From: Gemmatimonadota bacterium
GTDB taxonomy: Bacteria > Gemmatimonadota > Gemmatimonadetes > Gemmatimonadales > Gemmatimonadaceae
NCBI GenBank assembly: GCA_021413975.1
Contig: JAIOPJ010000026.1
Location: 1 to 64,000, forward strand
Direction: 5' to 3'
DNA: 64,000 bases
Shown here: in pieces, positions 16,697-24,979 of the stretch
Layout of the letters: every line of letters starts with the position of its first letter
Position numbering within the stretch: position 1 is the stretch's first letter
Notes under the pieces: generated by a model
The model's input: the letters and a program-made list of their open reading frames with translations, nothing else
What the model was told of the DNA's origin: nothing
Databases searched by the model: none
Made by a program: the position numbers and the translations under genes

Positions 16697-17382
16697 CGCC
16701 GCCCGCCGGGACTCACGCCGGTGAGCTCGCGCACCCGTTCGGGCGTGAGGTCCCCGAGCGATTCGACCCACGCATCGCCCTCCAGCGCTTCGTGCGCCGG
16801 CAGCGGTCCGACTCCCACGCTGGCGATCCCTGCCGCACGTGCCGCGCGCAGGCCCACCACCGTGTCCTCCACCGCGAGCGCGCGCATCTGCTGGCCGGGG
16901 AAGAGCTGACCCACGCGCGCGAGTGCCGCGAGCCATGGCTCGCGCGCCGGCTTGGCCGGGGAGACGTCCTCCACGGCGATGACCGGTCGGAAGAGTCCAT
17001 CCATTCCGGCGAGACCGAGGATGAACTCCACCTCGCGGCGCGATGCGCGCGTGACGAGCGAGAGCCGGCAGTGCGATGCGAGCCGCTCGAGCGCCGGACG
17101 GGCATCGCGGGAGAGCGGGAGCCCCTTGCCCGCGCGCGCGGCGAACGCGCGTTCGGCGCGCAGGCGCCCGAGCTCGACCATCGTCTCATCGTCGGGAGCA
17201 CCGGCGGCACGACGGATGCGGCGCACCGCGTCCTCGGTCGGATACCCGGCGGCGAGCGCGAAGAGTCGTTCGTCCACCGTGATCCCCTCCACGGCGAGCG
17301 ACTCCACGAGCGCGCCGCGCCGCGCTGCCGCGGTGTCGGCGACGACACCTTCGAACTCGATGAGCAGGACCGGGACATCCAT
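16693..17382 (-). CDS. HAD-like hydrolase with altered nucleophile motif (ExE)
   Basis: A 229-residue protein of the phosphoglycolate-phosphatase/beta-phosphoglucomutase branch of the HAD superfamily, with an alpha-helical cap after motif I. Motif II (SLVTRAS), motif III lysine (DVSPAKPAREPW) and motif IV acids (ALAVEDTVVGL) can be seen. Motif I, normally DxDG, reads IEFEGVVADT, so both catalytic aspartates are glutamates (E9 and E11). The protein may be inactive as a phosphatase or have a changed function. It starts 10 nt after glcF and overlaps ygfZ by 4 nt. Its place in a glycolate operon suggests an ancestral phosphoglycolate phosphatase. Confidence 0.82.
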   Translation of the reverse strand: MDVPVLLIEFEGVVADTAAARRGALVESLAVEGITVDERLFALAAGYPTEDAVRRIRRAAGAPDDETMVELGRLRAERAFAARAGKGLPLSRDARPALERLASHCRLSLVTRASRREVEFILGLAGMDGLFRPVIAVEDVSPAKPAREPWLAALARVGQLFPGQQMRALAVEDTVVGLRAARAAGIASVGVGPLPAHEALEGDAWVESLGDLTPERVRELTGVSPGGRR

Positions 17383-17392
17383 ACGGGGAATC

Positions 17393-18682
17393 CTAACCGG
17401 GCCGCTGCGCCCGGGCGTAGCTCTCGTCGAGCAGTTCGACCGGGTGCCGGACCTGCACCTCGCTCCCGGAGAGCCGGAGCCCTCCGCCGATCTGCATCAG
17501 GCACCCGGGATTGCCCGTCGCGACCACGTCGGCCCCCGACTCGGCGATCCGCACGAGCTTCGGCGCGAGCACCCGCTCGGCGACCTCCGGCAGGACGAGA
17601 TTGAAGATGCCGGCGCTGCCGCAGCACTGGTCGCTGTCGGCGAGCGGCACCAGACTGACGCCGTTCGCGGCGTGCAGGACCGCGAGCGGTGGTTCGACGA
17701 TCCGCTGGGCATGCTGCAGGTGACAGGGCGCGTCGTACGCGACGCGGATCGCGCCTGCCGCGACGTCGCGCGCATGGGCGGGGACGGGGAGCATGACCGG
17801 CCCCGCGCTCGCGAGGAGCTGGTGCACATCCCGCACCCTGTCGCTGAATGCGCTCGCCCGGACGGCCCAGGCCCGGTCGTCCGCGAGCAGGTGCCCGTAC
17901 TCGCGGCACATGGCGCCGCAGCCGGCGGAGTTGAGCACGACCACGTCGGCGCCGCTGCGCTCGAACGCGGCGATGTTCTCGCGGGCGAGTGCGCGTGCGG
18001 TGTCCGCGTCGCCGGCGTGCGCGTGGAGCGCGCCGCAGCAGCGCTGGCCGTCGGTCGTGCGCATCGTCCAGCCGTTCACCGTGAGCGTGCGCTCGGTGGC
18101 GCGATTCACCTCGGTGAACAGGCCCTCCATCACGCAGCCGGTGAGCAGCGACGCCGTGCCCCGGGAACCGTCGCCTTGCGGCTCGTAGCCTTGGCGCTCC
18201 GGTCGCGCCGTCGAGGCGAGCATCGCGAACGGCATCGCGAGGCGCGCCGGGAGCAGTCGTGCGGCCAGGGCCGCGATCCCGCTCGCGCGCGCGAGCCGCG
18301 CGAGCGCGAGCGCCGGGCGGAGCGCCCACTCGTTCGCGAAGACGCCCAGCACGACACGCGCGACGAACGGGAGCGGGCGGTGTGGCAGGAGCGACTCGCG
18401 TGTGGCCTCGAGCAGCCGGCCGTACGGGACACCGCTCGGGCAGGCGGTCTCGCACCCGCGACACCCGAGGCATTGGTCGAGATGCGTGCCCACCGCGGGA
18501 TCGTCGGGCCGGACGCTGCCGTCGAGCAGCGCACCCATGAGCAGCAGTCGGCCGCGCGGCGAGTCGTTCTCGTCCTCGAGGGCGAGGTAGGTGGGGCAGG
18601 CGGGGAGACAGAAACCGCAGTGCACGCACGCATCGAGTCCGGCGCGGGCCCGTTCGAGCGGGACGAGGTCGTGCGTGCTCAC
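17393..18682 (-). CDS. glcF: Glycolate oxidase iron-sulfur subunit GlcF
   Basis: A 429-residue electron-transfer subunit of glycolate dehydrogenase. Two [4Fe-4S] motifs lie near the N-terminus: CVHCGFCLPACP and CLGCRGCETACP. Two CCG-domain repeats follow (RCCGALHAHAGD and QCCGSAGIFN). GlcF passes electrons from the FAD subunits to the respiratory chain at the inner membrane. The GTG start at 18682 overlaps the glcE stop by 4 nt (GTGA); the much longer open frame upstream reads through glcE and is not real. The length fits the family. Confidence 0.93.
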   Translation of the reverse strand: MSTHDLVPLERARAGLDACVHCGFCLPACPTYLALEDENDSPRGRLLLMGALLDGSVRPDDPAVGTHLDQCLGCRGCETACPSGVPYGRLLEATRESLLPHRPLPFVARVVLGVFANEWALRPALALARLARASGIAALAARLLPARLAMPFAMLASTARPERQGYEPQGDGSRGTASLLTGCVMEGLFTEVNRATERTLTVNGWTMRTTDGQRCCGALHAHAGDADTARALARENIAAFERSGADVVVLNSAGCGAMCREYGHLLADDRAWAVRASAFSDRVRDVHQLLASAGPVMLPVPAHARDVAAGAIRVAYDAPCHLQHAQRIVEPPLAVLHAANGVSLVPLADSDQCCGSAGIFNLVLPEVAERVLAPKLVRIAESGADVVATGNPGCLMQIGGGLRLSGSEVQVRHPVELLDESYARAQRPG

Positions 18683-19590
18683 GCGACCTCCCCGAGCAGT
18701 CCGCGATTGAGCACCTGTGCCGGGTCGAAGCGTTCGCGCAGGCGCCGCGAGAGCGGGTCCCAGCGCCAGCGCAGCGCCCGCTCCACCGGCGCGCGCGCGA
18801 TGCGCAGTTCGTCCCATGCTTCGGACGCGAGCGGTCGGAGCGTCCCGATCGCGCGCAACGCGGCACGCGCCGCGGCCAGGTTCGCCTCGTTCCCGCCGAG
18901 TCGTACCATCCAATGGCCGTCCTCGGGCGCCTCCGGGTGCGGACCGTCGGTGCCCATCATCACGCAGGCCAGCGGCGCGAACGGTCCGCGTGCGAACGCC
19001 TCGATCGCCGCCACGGCGGACGCGGGCACGTCGACCGCCCAGGACTCGTCGACCACCGGCCGCGCGCGCAGGCGCAGATGGACCTGCGTGATGAGTCCCA
19101 GTGTTCCCCACGACCCCGTGACCGCGCGCGTGAGGTCGAATCCGGCGACGTTCTTCACCACCCGTCCGCCCGCCGCGACGATGCGCCCGGTGCCGTCGAC
19201 GCACTCGAGCCCGAGCACGAGTTCGCGCGGTCGCCCGAGCCGCTCGGCGAACGGGCCGCTCGTCGCGGTGGCGATCGTCGCGCCGATCGTGCCGCGATCA
19301 TCCCCCCACGGGAGCAGGGGGCACCACTGACCGTGCACGCGCGTCGCGGCATCGAGTTCCGCGAGCGTGGTCCCCGCACCCGCCGAGAGCGTGAGGTCCT
19401 CGGGACGGTAGGACGTGATGCCGGCGAGCTGTTCCGTGGAGAGCTCGGCATGGGCCCGCACCGGATGCCCCGCGTCGAGCCAGGTACCGGCCCCGACGAG
19501 TCGCAGCACGCGATCCGCGGCGGCGGCATCCCGGATGATCGTCGCCGCCTGAGCGGCGGTCGCGGGCGCGTCACGAAGGAGAGCGCTCAT
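18679..19590 (-). CDS. glcE: Glycolate oxidase FAD-binding subunit GlcE
   Basis: A 303-residue FAD-binding type 4 protein, shorter than GlcD as expected for GlcE. Visible blocks are VGAGTWLDAGHP (the flavin-loop region), LSAGAGTTLAELDAA, GTIGATIATATSGPFAERLG and the diagnostic VVKNVAGFDLTRAVTGSWG. The start at 19590 overlaps the glcD stop by 4 nt. With GlcD and GlcF it forms the three-subunit enzyme that oxidises glycolate to glyoxylate, recycling phosphoglycolate carbon. Confidence 0.93.
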   Translation of the reverse strand: MSALLRDAPATAAQAATIIRDAAAADRVLRLVGAGTWLDAGHPVRAHAELSTEQLAGITSYRPEDLTLSAGAGTTLAELDAATRVHGQWCPLLPWGDDRGTIGATIATATSGPFAERLGRPRELVLGLECVDGTGRIVAAGGRVVKNVAGFDLTRAVTGSWGTLGLITQVHLRLRARPVVDESWAVDVPASAVAAIEAFARGPFAPLACVMMGTDGPHPEAPEDGHWMVRLGGNEANLAAARAALRAIGTLRPLASEAWDELRIARAPVERALRWRWDPLSRRLRERFDPAQVLNRGLLGEVA

Positions 19591-21041
19591 GCTCCCCCGC
19601 CGTCGTGCGTCGCAGGCCGTGCGGCGACCGCGGCATGCCATTCACGGCAGGCCCGCACCGGCACCACCTTGCCGGGATTCGCGCGCCGATCGGGATCGAA
19701 CACCGCGCGCAGGGAGCACATCGCATCGAGCGTGTCGGGCGTGAAGAGCTGTTCCATGTACGGCAGCTTGTCGAGCCCCACGCCATGCTCGCCGGTGATC
19801 GTGCCCCCCGCCTCGATGCACCGCGTCATGATCTCCGTCATGGCCGCGTGCACGCGCGCCGATTCGCCGGCGTCGTGCGCGTCGTACGGGATGTTGGGGT
19901 GGAGGTTGCCGTCGCCGGCGTGGAAGACGTTGCAGATGCGCACGCCGTGCTGCGCGCCGATCGCCGCGATGTCGTCGAGCAGCTCGGCCAGCTGCGAGCG
20001 CGGCACAACGGCGTCCTGCACCACGAGATGCGGTGCCACGCGCCCCATGGCGCCGAAGGCCTTCTTGCGCCCCTGCCAGAGGCGCGCCCGTTCGGAGGCG
20101 TCGTGCGCGACACGCACGCCGCGCGCCCCCGCCGCACGGCAGAGCCGCTCCACCTCGCGTGCATCGTCCTCGAGTCCGGCGGCGGCCCCATCGACCTCGA
20201 TGAGCAGCACCGCCGCCGCATCGCGCGGATACCCCGCCGCATAGACGCTCGATTCCACTGCCTCGATGGTCGGCTGGTCCATGAGCTCGAGCGCCGCGGG
20301 GAGGACCCCGGCGGCGATGATCCGCGAGGTCGCGTCGGCCGCGTCGCGCACGCGCATGAAGTCCGCGAGCAGCGTGATCACGCGCTCGGGATCGGGCGTG
20401 AGACGCACCGTCACGTCCACGACGACGCCGAAGCAGCCCTCGCTCCCGATGAACGCCCCGAGCAGGTCGTAGCCACCGCCGCTGCCGTCGCCCCGGTCCG
20501 CGTCGCCGCGGTCGAGCGTGACCACCTCACCGCCCGGCAGCACCACCGTCGCACGCACCGCATGGTCGAGCGTGACCCCGTACTTGAGGCAGTGCGGTCC
20601 ACCGGCGTTCTCGGCGATGTTCCCGCCGATCGTGCAGGCCGTCTGCGACGAGGGGTCGGGGGCGTAGTGCAGTCCATGCGGTGCGGCCGCGCGCGTGAGC
20701 GTCGCATTCACCACGCCGGGCTCCACCGTCGCCGTGCGGCCGATCGGATCGAGCGCGAGGATCCGCTTGAGTCGATGCAGGCCGAGCAGCGTGATCCCTT
20801 CGGCGAGCGCGCCACCCGAGAGTCCGGTGCCGGCGCCACGCGCCACGAACGGCGCTCCGGCCGCGGCCAGCGCGCGCACCACGGCGACGAGTTCGTCCCG
20901 CGTGCCGGGGAAGACGGCGAGCGCGGGTGCACGCTGCAGTCCCGGGAGCGCGTCGGAGCGGTACACGAGCAGCTGGGTCGCGCGTGCGATCACATGCGCG
21001 TCCCCGACGATGCGGCCGAGCTCCGCGGCGAGGGAGGTCAC
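19587..21041 (-). CDS. glcD: Glycolate oxidase catalytic subunit GlcD (FAD-linked oxidase)
   Basis: A 484-residue flavoprotein of the FAD_binding_4/FAD-oxidase_C type. Motifs include PFVARGAGTGLSGG and PDPSSQTACTIGGNIAENAG for flavin binding, FHAGDGNLHPNI with the active-site histidines, and the C-terminal GEHGVGLDKL that marks GlcD and D-lactate dehydrogenases. The GTG start at 21041 has no strong ribosome site. It leads the operon glcD-glcE-glcF. A TATAGC box (21050-21055) lies just upstream but without a matching -35. Because glcE and glcF follow, glycolate is the best substrate call; D-lactate is the alternative. Confidence 0.92.
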   Translation of the reverse strand: MTSLAAELGRIVGDAHVIARATQLLVYRSDALPGLQRAPALAVFPGTRDELVAVVRALAAAGAPFVARGAGTGLSGGALAEGITLLGLHRLKRILALDPIGRTATVEPGVVNATLTRAAAPHGLHYAPDPSSQTACTIGGNIAENAGGPHCLKYGVTLDHAVRATVVLPGGEVVTLDRGDADRGDGSGGGYDLLGAFIGSEGCFGVVVDVTVRLTPDPERVITLLADFMRVRDAADATSRIIAAGVLPAALELMDQPTIEAVESSVYAAGYPRDAAAVLLIEVDGAAAGLEDDAREVERLCRAAGARGVRVAHDASERARLWQGRKKAFGAMGRVAPHLVVQDAVVPRSQLAELLDDIAAIGAQHGVRICNVFHAGDGNLHPNIPYDAHDAGESARVHAAMTEIMTRCIEAGGTITGEHGVGLDKLPYMEQLFTPDTLDAMCSLRAVFDPDRRANPGKVVPVRACREWHAAVAARPATHDGGGA

Positions 21042-21056
21042 GACGGGAAGCTATAC

Positions 21057-21090
21057 GAAGGGGGCCCGGATTCGCATCCGGACCCCCTTC
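21057..21090 (-). terminator. Hairpin terminator downstream of the sigma factor gene
   Basis: A 15-bp stem with one mismatch and a 4-nt TCGC loop (GAAGGGGGCCCGGAT with ATCCGGACCCCCTTC), 52 nt after the sigma gene stop on the minus strand. Both arms end in GAAG/CTTC, so it could act in either direction. No long U-run follows. It separates the sigma factor from the glc operon. Confidence 0.7.
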
Positions 21091-21142
21091 GATGACGCCG
21101 CGTGATCACCGGGCACGCGACGACGATCCATTCACCCTGCGA

Positions 21143-22048
21143 TCAGGTGACCGCCCAGAAGCCGGCGAGGGAACGACCCTCGGGCGACGTGCGGAGCTTG
21201 TCGAATGCGCGCTCGCGGATCTGCCGGATGCGCTCGCGGGTCACGCCCATGAGCGCGCCGATCTTCTCGAGCGTCATCGCCTCGGCCCCTTCGTCGAGAC
21301 CGTAGTACAGGTTGAGGATCTTGCGCTCGCGCGGCGTGAGGTAATGGCGGAACACGCGGTCGATGCACTCGCGCATGAGCTTGAAGTCGGTCCGTTCCTC
21401 GATCTCCACGCCGTCGCCGCCGGCGAAGCGCTCGCCGAGCGTGCACGCTTCACGATCGGAACGATCCACCGGTGCGTCGAGCGAGAGCTCGGTGGAGGAC
21501 ATCTGCTTGGCCACGCGGACCTGCTCGGGGGTCTCATCGAGCAGGCGTCCGATCTCGGAGTCGGTCGGGTCGCGCTTGAGGACCTGGGCCAGCACCGTCT
21601 CGGCGCGCGAGAGGCGGATCAGCTGGGAGTTCTGGTTGAGCGGGATGCGGACCGAGCGGGTCTGCTCGGCGAGCGCCTTGAGGACCGCCTGGCGCACCCA
21701 CCACACGGCGTACGAGATGAACTTCACGCCCTGATCGGGATCGAACTTGCGGACCGCCTTGAGCAGTCCTTCGTTGCCGATGGCGACGAGCTCGGAGAGG
21801 TCGAGGCCATGGCCCTGGTACTTCTTCACGTAGCTGATCACGAACCGGAGGTTCGCCGTGACGAGCCGCTCGGCGGCCGCTTCGTCGCCCTTCTGGGCCA
21901 GTCGTGCCAGACGTCGTTCTTCATTGACGTCGGTGATCAGCGGGAGCTTCTGGATGTCCGAGAGGTACTGGTCGAACGCGGAAGAGGGTGAGGAACGGAA
22001 GTAGCCCTTTGATCTCGTCTCGGTCGCGTGCTGCATACCCAACCCCAT
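21143..22048 (-). CDS. rpoD: Sigma-70 family primary-type RNA polymerase sigma factor, short form
   Basis: A 301-residue sigma factor with regions 1.2, 2, 3 and 4 but no region 1.1 or long spacer. Region 1.2 is SSAFDQYLSDIQKLPLIT. Region 2 contains LRFVISYVKKYQGHGL, GLLKAVRKFDP and the -10-melting FISYAVWWVRQAVLKAL. Region 4 ends with TLEKIGALMGVTRERIRQIRERA, the -35-binding helix-turn-helix. Short primary factors like this are known from Bacteroidetes and relatives; here it is either the housekeeping factor or a close group 2 paralogue. Two starts are possible (22048 or 22036). A good promoter and a perfect palindrome lie upstream. Confidence 0.93.
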   Translation of the reverse strand: MGLGMQHATETRSKGYFRSSPSSAFDQYLSDIQKLPLITDVNEERRLARLAQKGDEAAAERLVTANLRFVISYVKKYQGHGLDLSELVAIGNEGLLKAVRKFDPDQGVKFISYAVWWVRQAVLKALAEQTRSVRIPLNQNSQLIRLSRAETVLAQVLKRDPTDSEIGRLLDETPEQVRVAKQMSSTELSLDAPVDRSDREACTLGERFAGGDGVEIEERTDFKLMRECIDRVFRHYLTPRERKILNLYYGLDEGAEAMTLEKIGALMGVTRERIRQIRERAFDKLRTSPEGRSLAGFWAVT

Positions 22049-22066
22049 AACCGCGTGTGAAGGGAG

Positions 22067-22088
22067 GTGATGTTGTGACCAACATCAC
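22067..22088. promoter_or_regulatory. Perfect 9-4-9 palindrome in the sigma factor leader
   Basis: GTGATGTTG-TGAC-CAACATCAC. It ends 19 nt upstream of the sigma start codon and about 46 nt downstream of the predicted transcription start, so it would form an RNA hairpin in the leader or act as a repressor site in DNA. No known operator consensus is matched with confidence. Confidence 0.6.
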
Positions 22089-22141
22089 ACTGGACGCATT
22101 CGGGGACGCTCGATCCGGCTCGGACTGCCCGGGAAGCCAAG

Positions 22142-22169
22142 CCTATACGCGGTGGCCGAGTCCGGTCAA
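22142..22169 (-). promoter_or_regulatory. Sigma-70-like promoter of the sigma factor gene
   Basis: On the minus strand TTGACC (22164-22169), 16-bp spacer, TATAGG (22142-22147). This is the best promoter-like match in the window. Transcription would begin near 22134 and give a leader of about 85 nt holding the palindrome at 22067-22088. Confidence 0.5.
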
Positions 22170-22247
22170 CAGCCAAGAAATGTGCCAAGGCGACAGCGTC
22201 CTGCCGTCAATGCGCCATCCCGTTGGTGGGCAACGGGTTAGGGTCCC

Positions 22248-23342
22248 TCACAAATGTTCGAGTGCTCGCAGTGTCTCGGCGTCATTCACCCGCACCCCGT
22301 ACTTCGTCTCGCTTCCCGCCATCTCGCCGAGCGCACGGGGCAGGGCGAACTCGACCTGTCCGCCGCGCGACTTCTTGTCGCTGCGCGTCGCGGTGACGAC
22401 TTCCGCGGGGCTCACGCCGTCGGGCAACCGGACGGGCAGCCCCGCCGCATCGCAGACGGTGGCGATCGCGTCGGCGAGTCCGCGCTCGGCGAGATGCAGC
22501 CGCTCGGCGAGGAGGGCCTCGGCCACCATCCCGATGGCGACCGCCTCGCCGTGCGCGACGCCGTACCCGGTCACCTGTTCGATCGCATGACCGATGGTGT
22601 GGCCGAAGTTGAGCACCTTGCGCAGGCCGCTCTCCCGTTCGTCCTGCCGCACGACCTGCACCTTGATCTCGATCGAGCGGCGCACGAGGTGCATCTGCGT
22701 GGCCTCGTCGGGCGCGTCGGTGTCGAGGATCTGGCGGAGTCCCGCGGCGATCCACGAGAAGTAGGACGCGTCGGCGATCACGCCGTGCTTGATCGCCTCG
22801 GCCAGGCCGAAGCGCATCTCGTGCGGTGGCAGCGTGGTGAGGAGCCGCGGATCGGCGACGACGAGCGTGGGGTGATGGAACGCGCCGATCAGGTTCTTGC
22901 CGGCGGGCGTATCGACGCCGGTCTTGCCGCCGATCGAGGCGTCGATCATGGCAAGCAGCGTCGTCGGCACCTGGATGAACGGCACGCCGCGCAGGTAGGT
23001 CGCCGCCACGAAGCCCGCGAGGTCGCCGGTGACGCCGCCGCCCAGCGCGACGATCACGGTGTCGCGCCCGCAGCCCGCCGCGACGAGCTGGTCGCTCAGT
23101 GTGCCCCAGGTCTGGCGCGTCTTGTGCCGCTCCCCCGCGGGGAAGGTAAGCAGCAGCGTCGCCGGGTCCGCGGGGCCGAACGCGGCCCGCGCTCTCGTGC
23201 CGTACAGGGCCGCGACCGACTGATCGGCGATGATCGCGACGCGATGCCCCGGTGCGCGCTCGGCCACGCGCGCGCCGAGCGAGTCGAGCGCGCCGGGCAC
23301 GATCTCGATCGTCGCGCCGTGGAGCGTCAGCGACTGAGGCAC
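22248..23342 (-). CDS. aroB: 3-dehydroquinate synthase
   Basis: A 364-residue enzyme that turns DAHP into 3-dehydroquinate, second step of the shikimate pathway, using NAD and a divalent metal. The sequence shows GGGVTGDLAGFVAATYLRG (NAD binding), QVPTTLLAMIDASIGGKTG, the metal-site block LNFGHTIGHAIE and HGEAVAIGM. Length is typical. The GTG start lies 1 nt after the stop of the cobalamin adenosyltransferase gene, so the two are cotranscribed. No other aro gene is near. Confidence 0.97.
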   Translation of the reverse strand: MPQSLTLHGATIEIVPGALDSLGARVAERAPGHRVAIIADQSVAALYGTRARAAFGPADPATLLLTFPAGERHKTRQTWGTLSDQLVAAGCGRDTVIVALGGGVTGDLAGFVAATYLRGVPFIQVPTTLLAMIDASIGGKTGVDTPAGKNLIGAFHHPTLVVADPRLLTTLPPHEMRFGLAEAIKHGVIADASYFSWIAAGLRQILDTDAPDEATQMHLVRRSIEIKVQVVRQDERESGLRKVLNFGHTIGHAIEQVTGYGVAHGEAVAIGMVAEALLAERLHLAERGLADAIATVCDAAGLPVRLPDGVSPAEVVTATRSDKKSRGGQVEFALPRALGEMAGSETKYGVRVNDAETLRALEHL

Positions 23343-23343
23343 G

Positions 23344-23895
23344 CTACCAGGTCACCTCACCGGCTCCGGCACGCCGGTTGGCGACCCGGGCGAGCACGAA
23401 GAGCAGGTCCGAGAGCCGGTTGAGGTACACGATCACGATCTGCGGGATCTCCGCCTCGCGCTGGAGGTGGATCACCGCGCGCTCGGCGCGCCGGCAGACC
23501 GTGCGTGCGACGTGCAGGGCCGCGGCCTTGGGCGTCCCGCCGGGGAGGATGAAGGCCTTGAGCGGCTCGAGCTCGGCCTCGCCGTCGTCGATCGCCTGCT
23601 CCATCTGCGCGATGCGCGCGTCGGAGATTCGGGCCTTGCTCAGCTGCTCCTTCATCTTCTCGAGGTCCGGCGTCGCGAGCAGCGCGCCGAGCGCGAAGAG
23701 GTCGCGCTGCACCGGCGCGAGGACCTCGTCGATGCGCGGCATCATCTCGACCGAACGGGCCATGCCGATCACGGCGTTGAGTTCGTCGACGTCGCCGTAC
23801 GCGGAGACGCGCGGGTGGTCCTTCGGGACGCGCCCGCCGCCGAAGAGGCCGGTGTCACCCTCGTCGCCGGTCTTGGTGTAGATCTTCATCGTCAT
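23344..23895 (-). CDS. pduO: Cob(I)alamin adenosyltransferase, PduO type
   Basis: A 183-residue ATP:cob(I)alamin adenosyltransferase that makes adenosylcobalamin. The family opening MKIYTKTGDEGDTGLFGGG (ATP binding) and the block YGDVDELNAVIGMA are intact, as is the C-terminal CRRAERAVIHL with the conserved arginines. The start ATG could be at 23895 or two codons later. It sits 46 nt after the Ser/Thr kinase gene and 1 nt before aroB. The link to aroB looks positional, not biochemical. Confidence 0.94.
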   Translation of the reverse strand: MTMKIYTKTGDEGDTGLFGGGRVPKDHPRVSAYGDVDELNAVIGMARSVEMMPRIDEVLAPVQRDLFALGALLATPDLEKMKEQLSKARISDARIAQMEQAIDDGEAELEPLKAFILPGGTPKAAALHVARTVCRRAERAVIHLQREAEIPQIVIVYLNRLSDLLFVLARVANRRAGAGEVTW

Positions 23896-23941
23896 GCGGG
23901 GAATCTAAGGGGTGAGCGCCTGGGTCGTCCGGGCGTTCGCG

Positions 23942-24916
23942 TCAGAGGCGGATGCCCTGGGTCGCGCGGGTCGACGGCTGGAAGCTGTCGGGGAAGAGGC
24001 CCGCGAGATGCGCCTGCAGTCGCTCGGGTGAGCCGGGCGTTCCGCGGTCGGCGCACCAGGCGTCGAGGGCGCGGCCGAGCACGGCCGCCGAGGGGCGGTC
24101 CTCGGGGCGCTTCTCGATCGCCTGCGCGATCAGTGCCTGGATCTTGGGGTCGGCGTCGGGCAGCCGCATCGAGAGGTCGGGGCTCGGCCCGAGCACCACC
24201 TCGTCGATCGCGGCCATGGTCTCGTCCTCGGTGAAGAGCGAGCGCAGGGCGAAGAGCTCGAAGAGCACGACGCCCATCGCGAAGACGTCGGTGCGGGCAT
24301 CGACCTCGGAGCCCATCAGCTGCTCGGGGCTCATGTAGTGCTTCTTCCCCAGCAGGAGCGGTCGCGTCGCGGCCGGGTCGACCATCGTGCGCGCCTTGGC
24401 GATCCCGAAGTCGGTGAGCTTCACGTGCCCGTCCCACGTGAGCATCACGTTGCCCGGCGACACATCGCGGTGGACGATGTCGAGCCGCACCCCGGCGTCG
24501 TCGATGAAGTGGTGGGCGAAGTCGAGCGCGCGGCAGATGCGGCTGGCGCAGTAGGCGGCGACGTCGGTGGGCATGGGGATGCGCTGCGCCCGGTGCGCGT
24601 TGATCAGGGTGCGCAGCGTCAGGCCCTTGATCAGCTCCATCGCGATGAAGAGCGAGCCGTCCGACTCCCCGAGCTGGTAGATCTGGACGATGTTGCCGTG
24701 GACCAGATTGGCGGAGAGCTTGGCCTCGTCGATGAACAGCTGGCGCCATTCGGAGTGCCTGACGAAGCGCTCGTGGATGATCTTCACGGCCATCCGCTTG
24801 CTGAATCCCGCGACCCCCATCTGTTCGGCCTCGTACACGGTGGCCATGCCGCCGCGTGCCACCTCGCGGACGAGGCGGAAGCTGCTGGAGACACGGAGTT
24901 CCTGGTCGACGGACAT
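23942..24916 (-). CDS. Ser/Thr protein kinase, cytosolic, single kinase domain
   Basis: A 324-residue Hanks-type kinase that is almost only a kinase domain. The glycine loop is VARGGMATVYEA, the ATP-anchoring lysine is K45 (MAVKII) with E64, the catalytic loop is HRDVSPGN (D151) and the magnesium loop DFG has D169. The activation segment ends in the usual MSPEQ. There is no transmembrane helix, PASTA or TPR extension, unlike most bacterial kinases of this class. It is transcribed away from the ferredoxin-NADP reductase gene and may be first in the unit with pduO and aroB. Substrates are unknown. Confidence 0.93.
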   Translation of the reverse strand: MSVDQELRVSSSFRLVREVARGGMATVYEAEQMGVAGFSKRMAVKIIHERFVRHSEWRQLFIDEAKLSANLVHGNIVQIYQLGESDGSLFIAMELIKGLTLRTLINAHRAQRIPMPTDVAAYCASRICRALDFAHHFIDDAGVRLDIVHRDVSPGNVMLTWDGHVKLTDFGIAKARTMVDPAATRPLLLGKKHYMSPEQLMGSEVDARTDVFAMGVVLFELFALRSLFTEDETMAAIDEVVLGPSPDLSMRLPDADPKIQALIAQAIEKRPEDRPSAAVLGRALDAWCADRGTPGSPERLQAHLAGLFPDSFQPSTRATQGIRL

Positions 24917-24979
24917 GCGGCTCGTATCTGAGGTGGAATGCCCGTTGTCCGGGCGGCGTCAGGCGGCGAACTTAATAAG

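Noticed and set aside
22075-22590. Plus-strand open frame with an ideal GGAGGTGAT ribosome site and GTG start
   Set aside because: The site is part of the palindrome upstream of the sigma gene, and the frame runs into the opposite strand of aroB with shadow-type composition. Worth recalling only if plus-strand transcripts are found.
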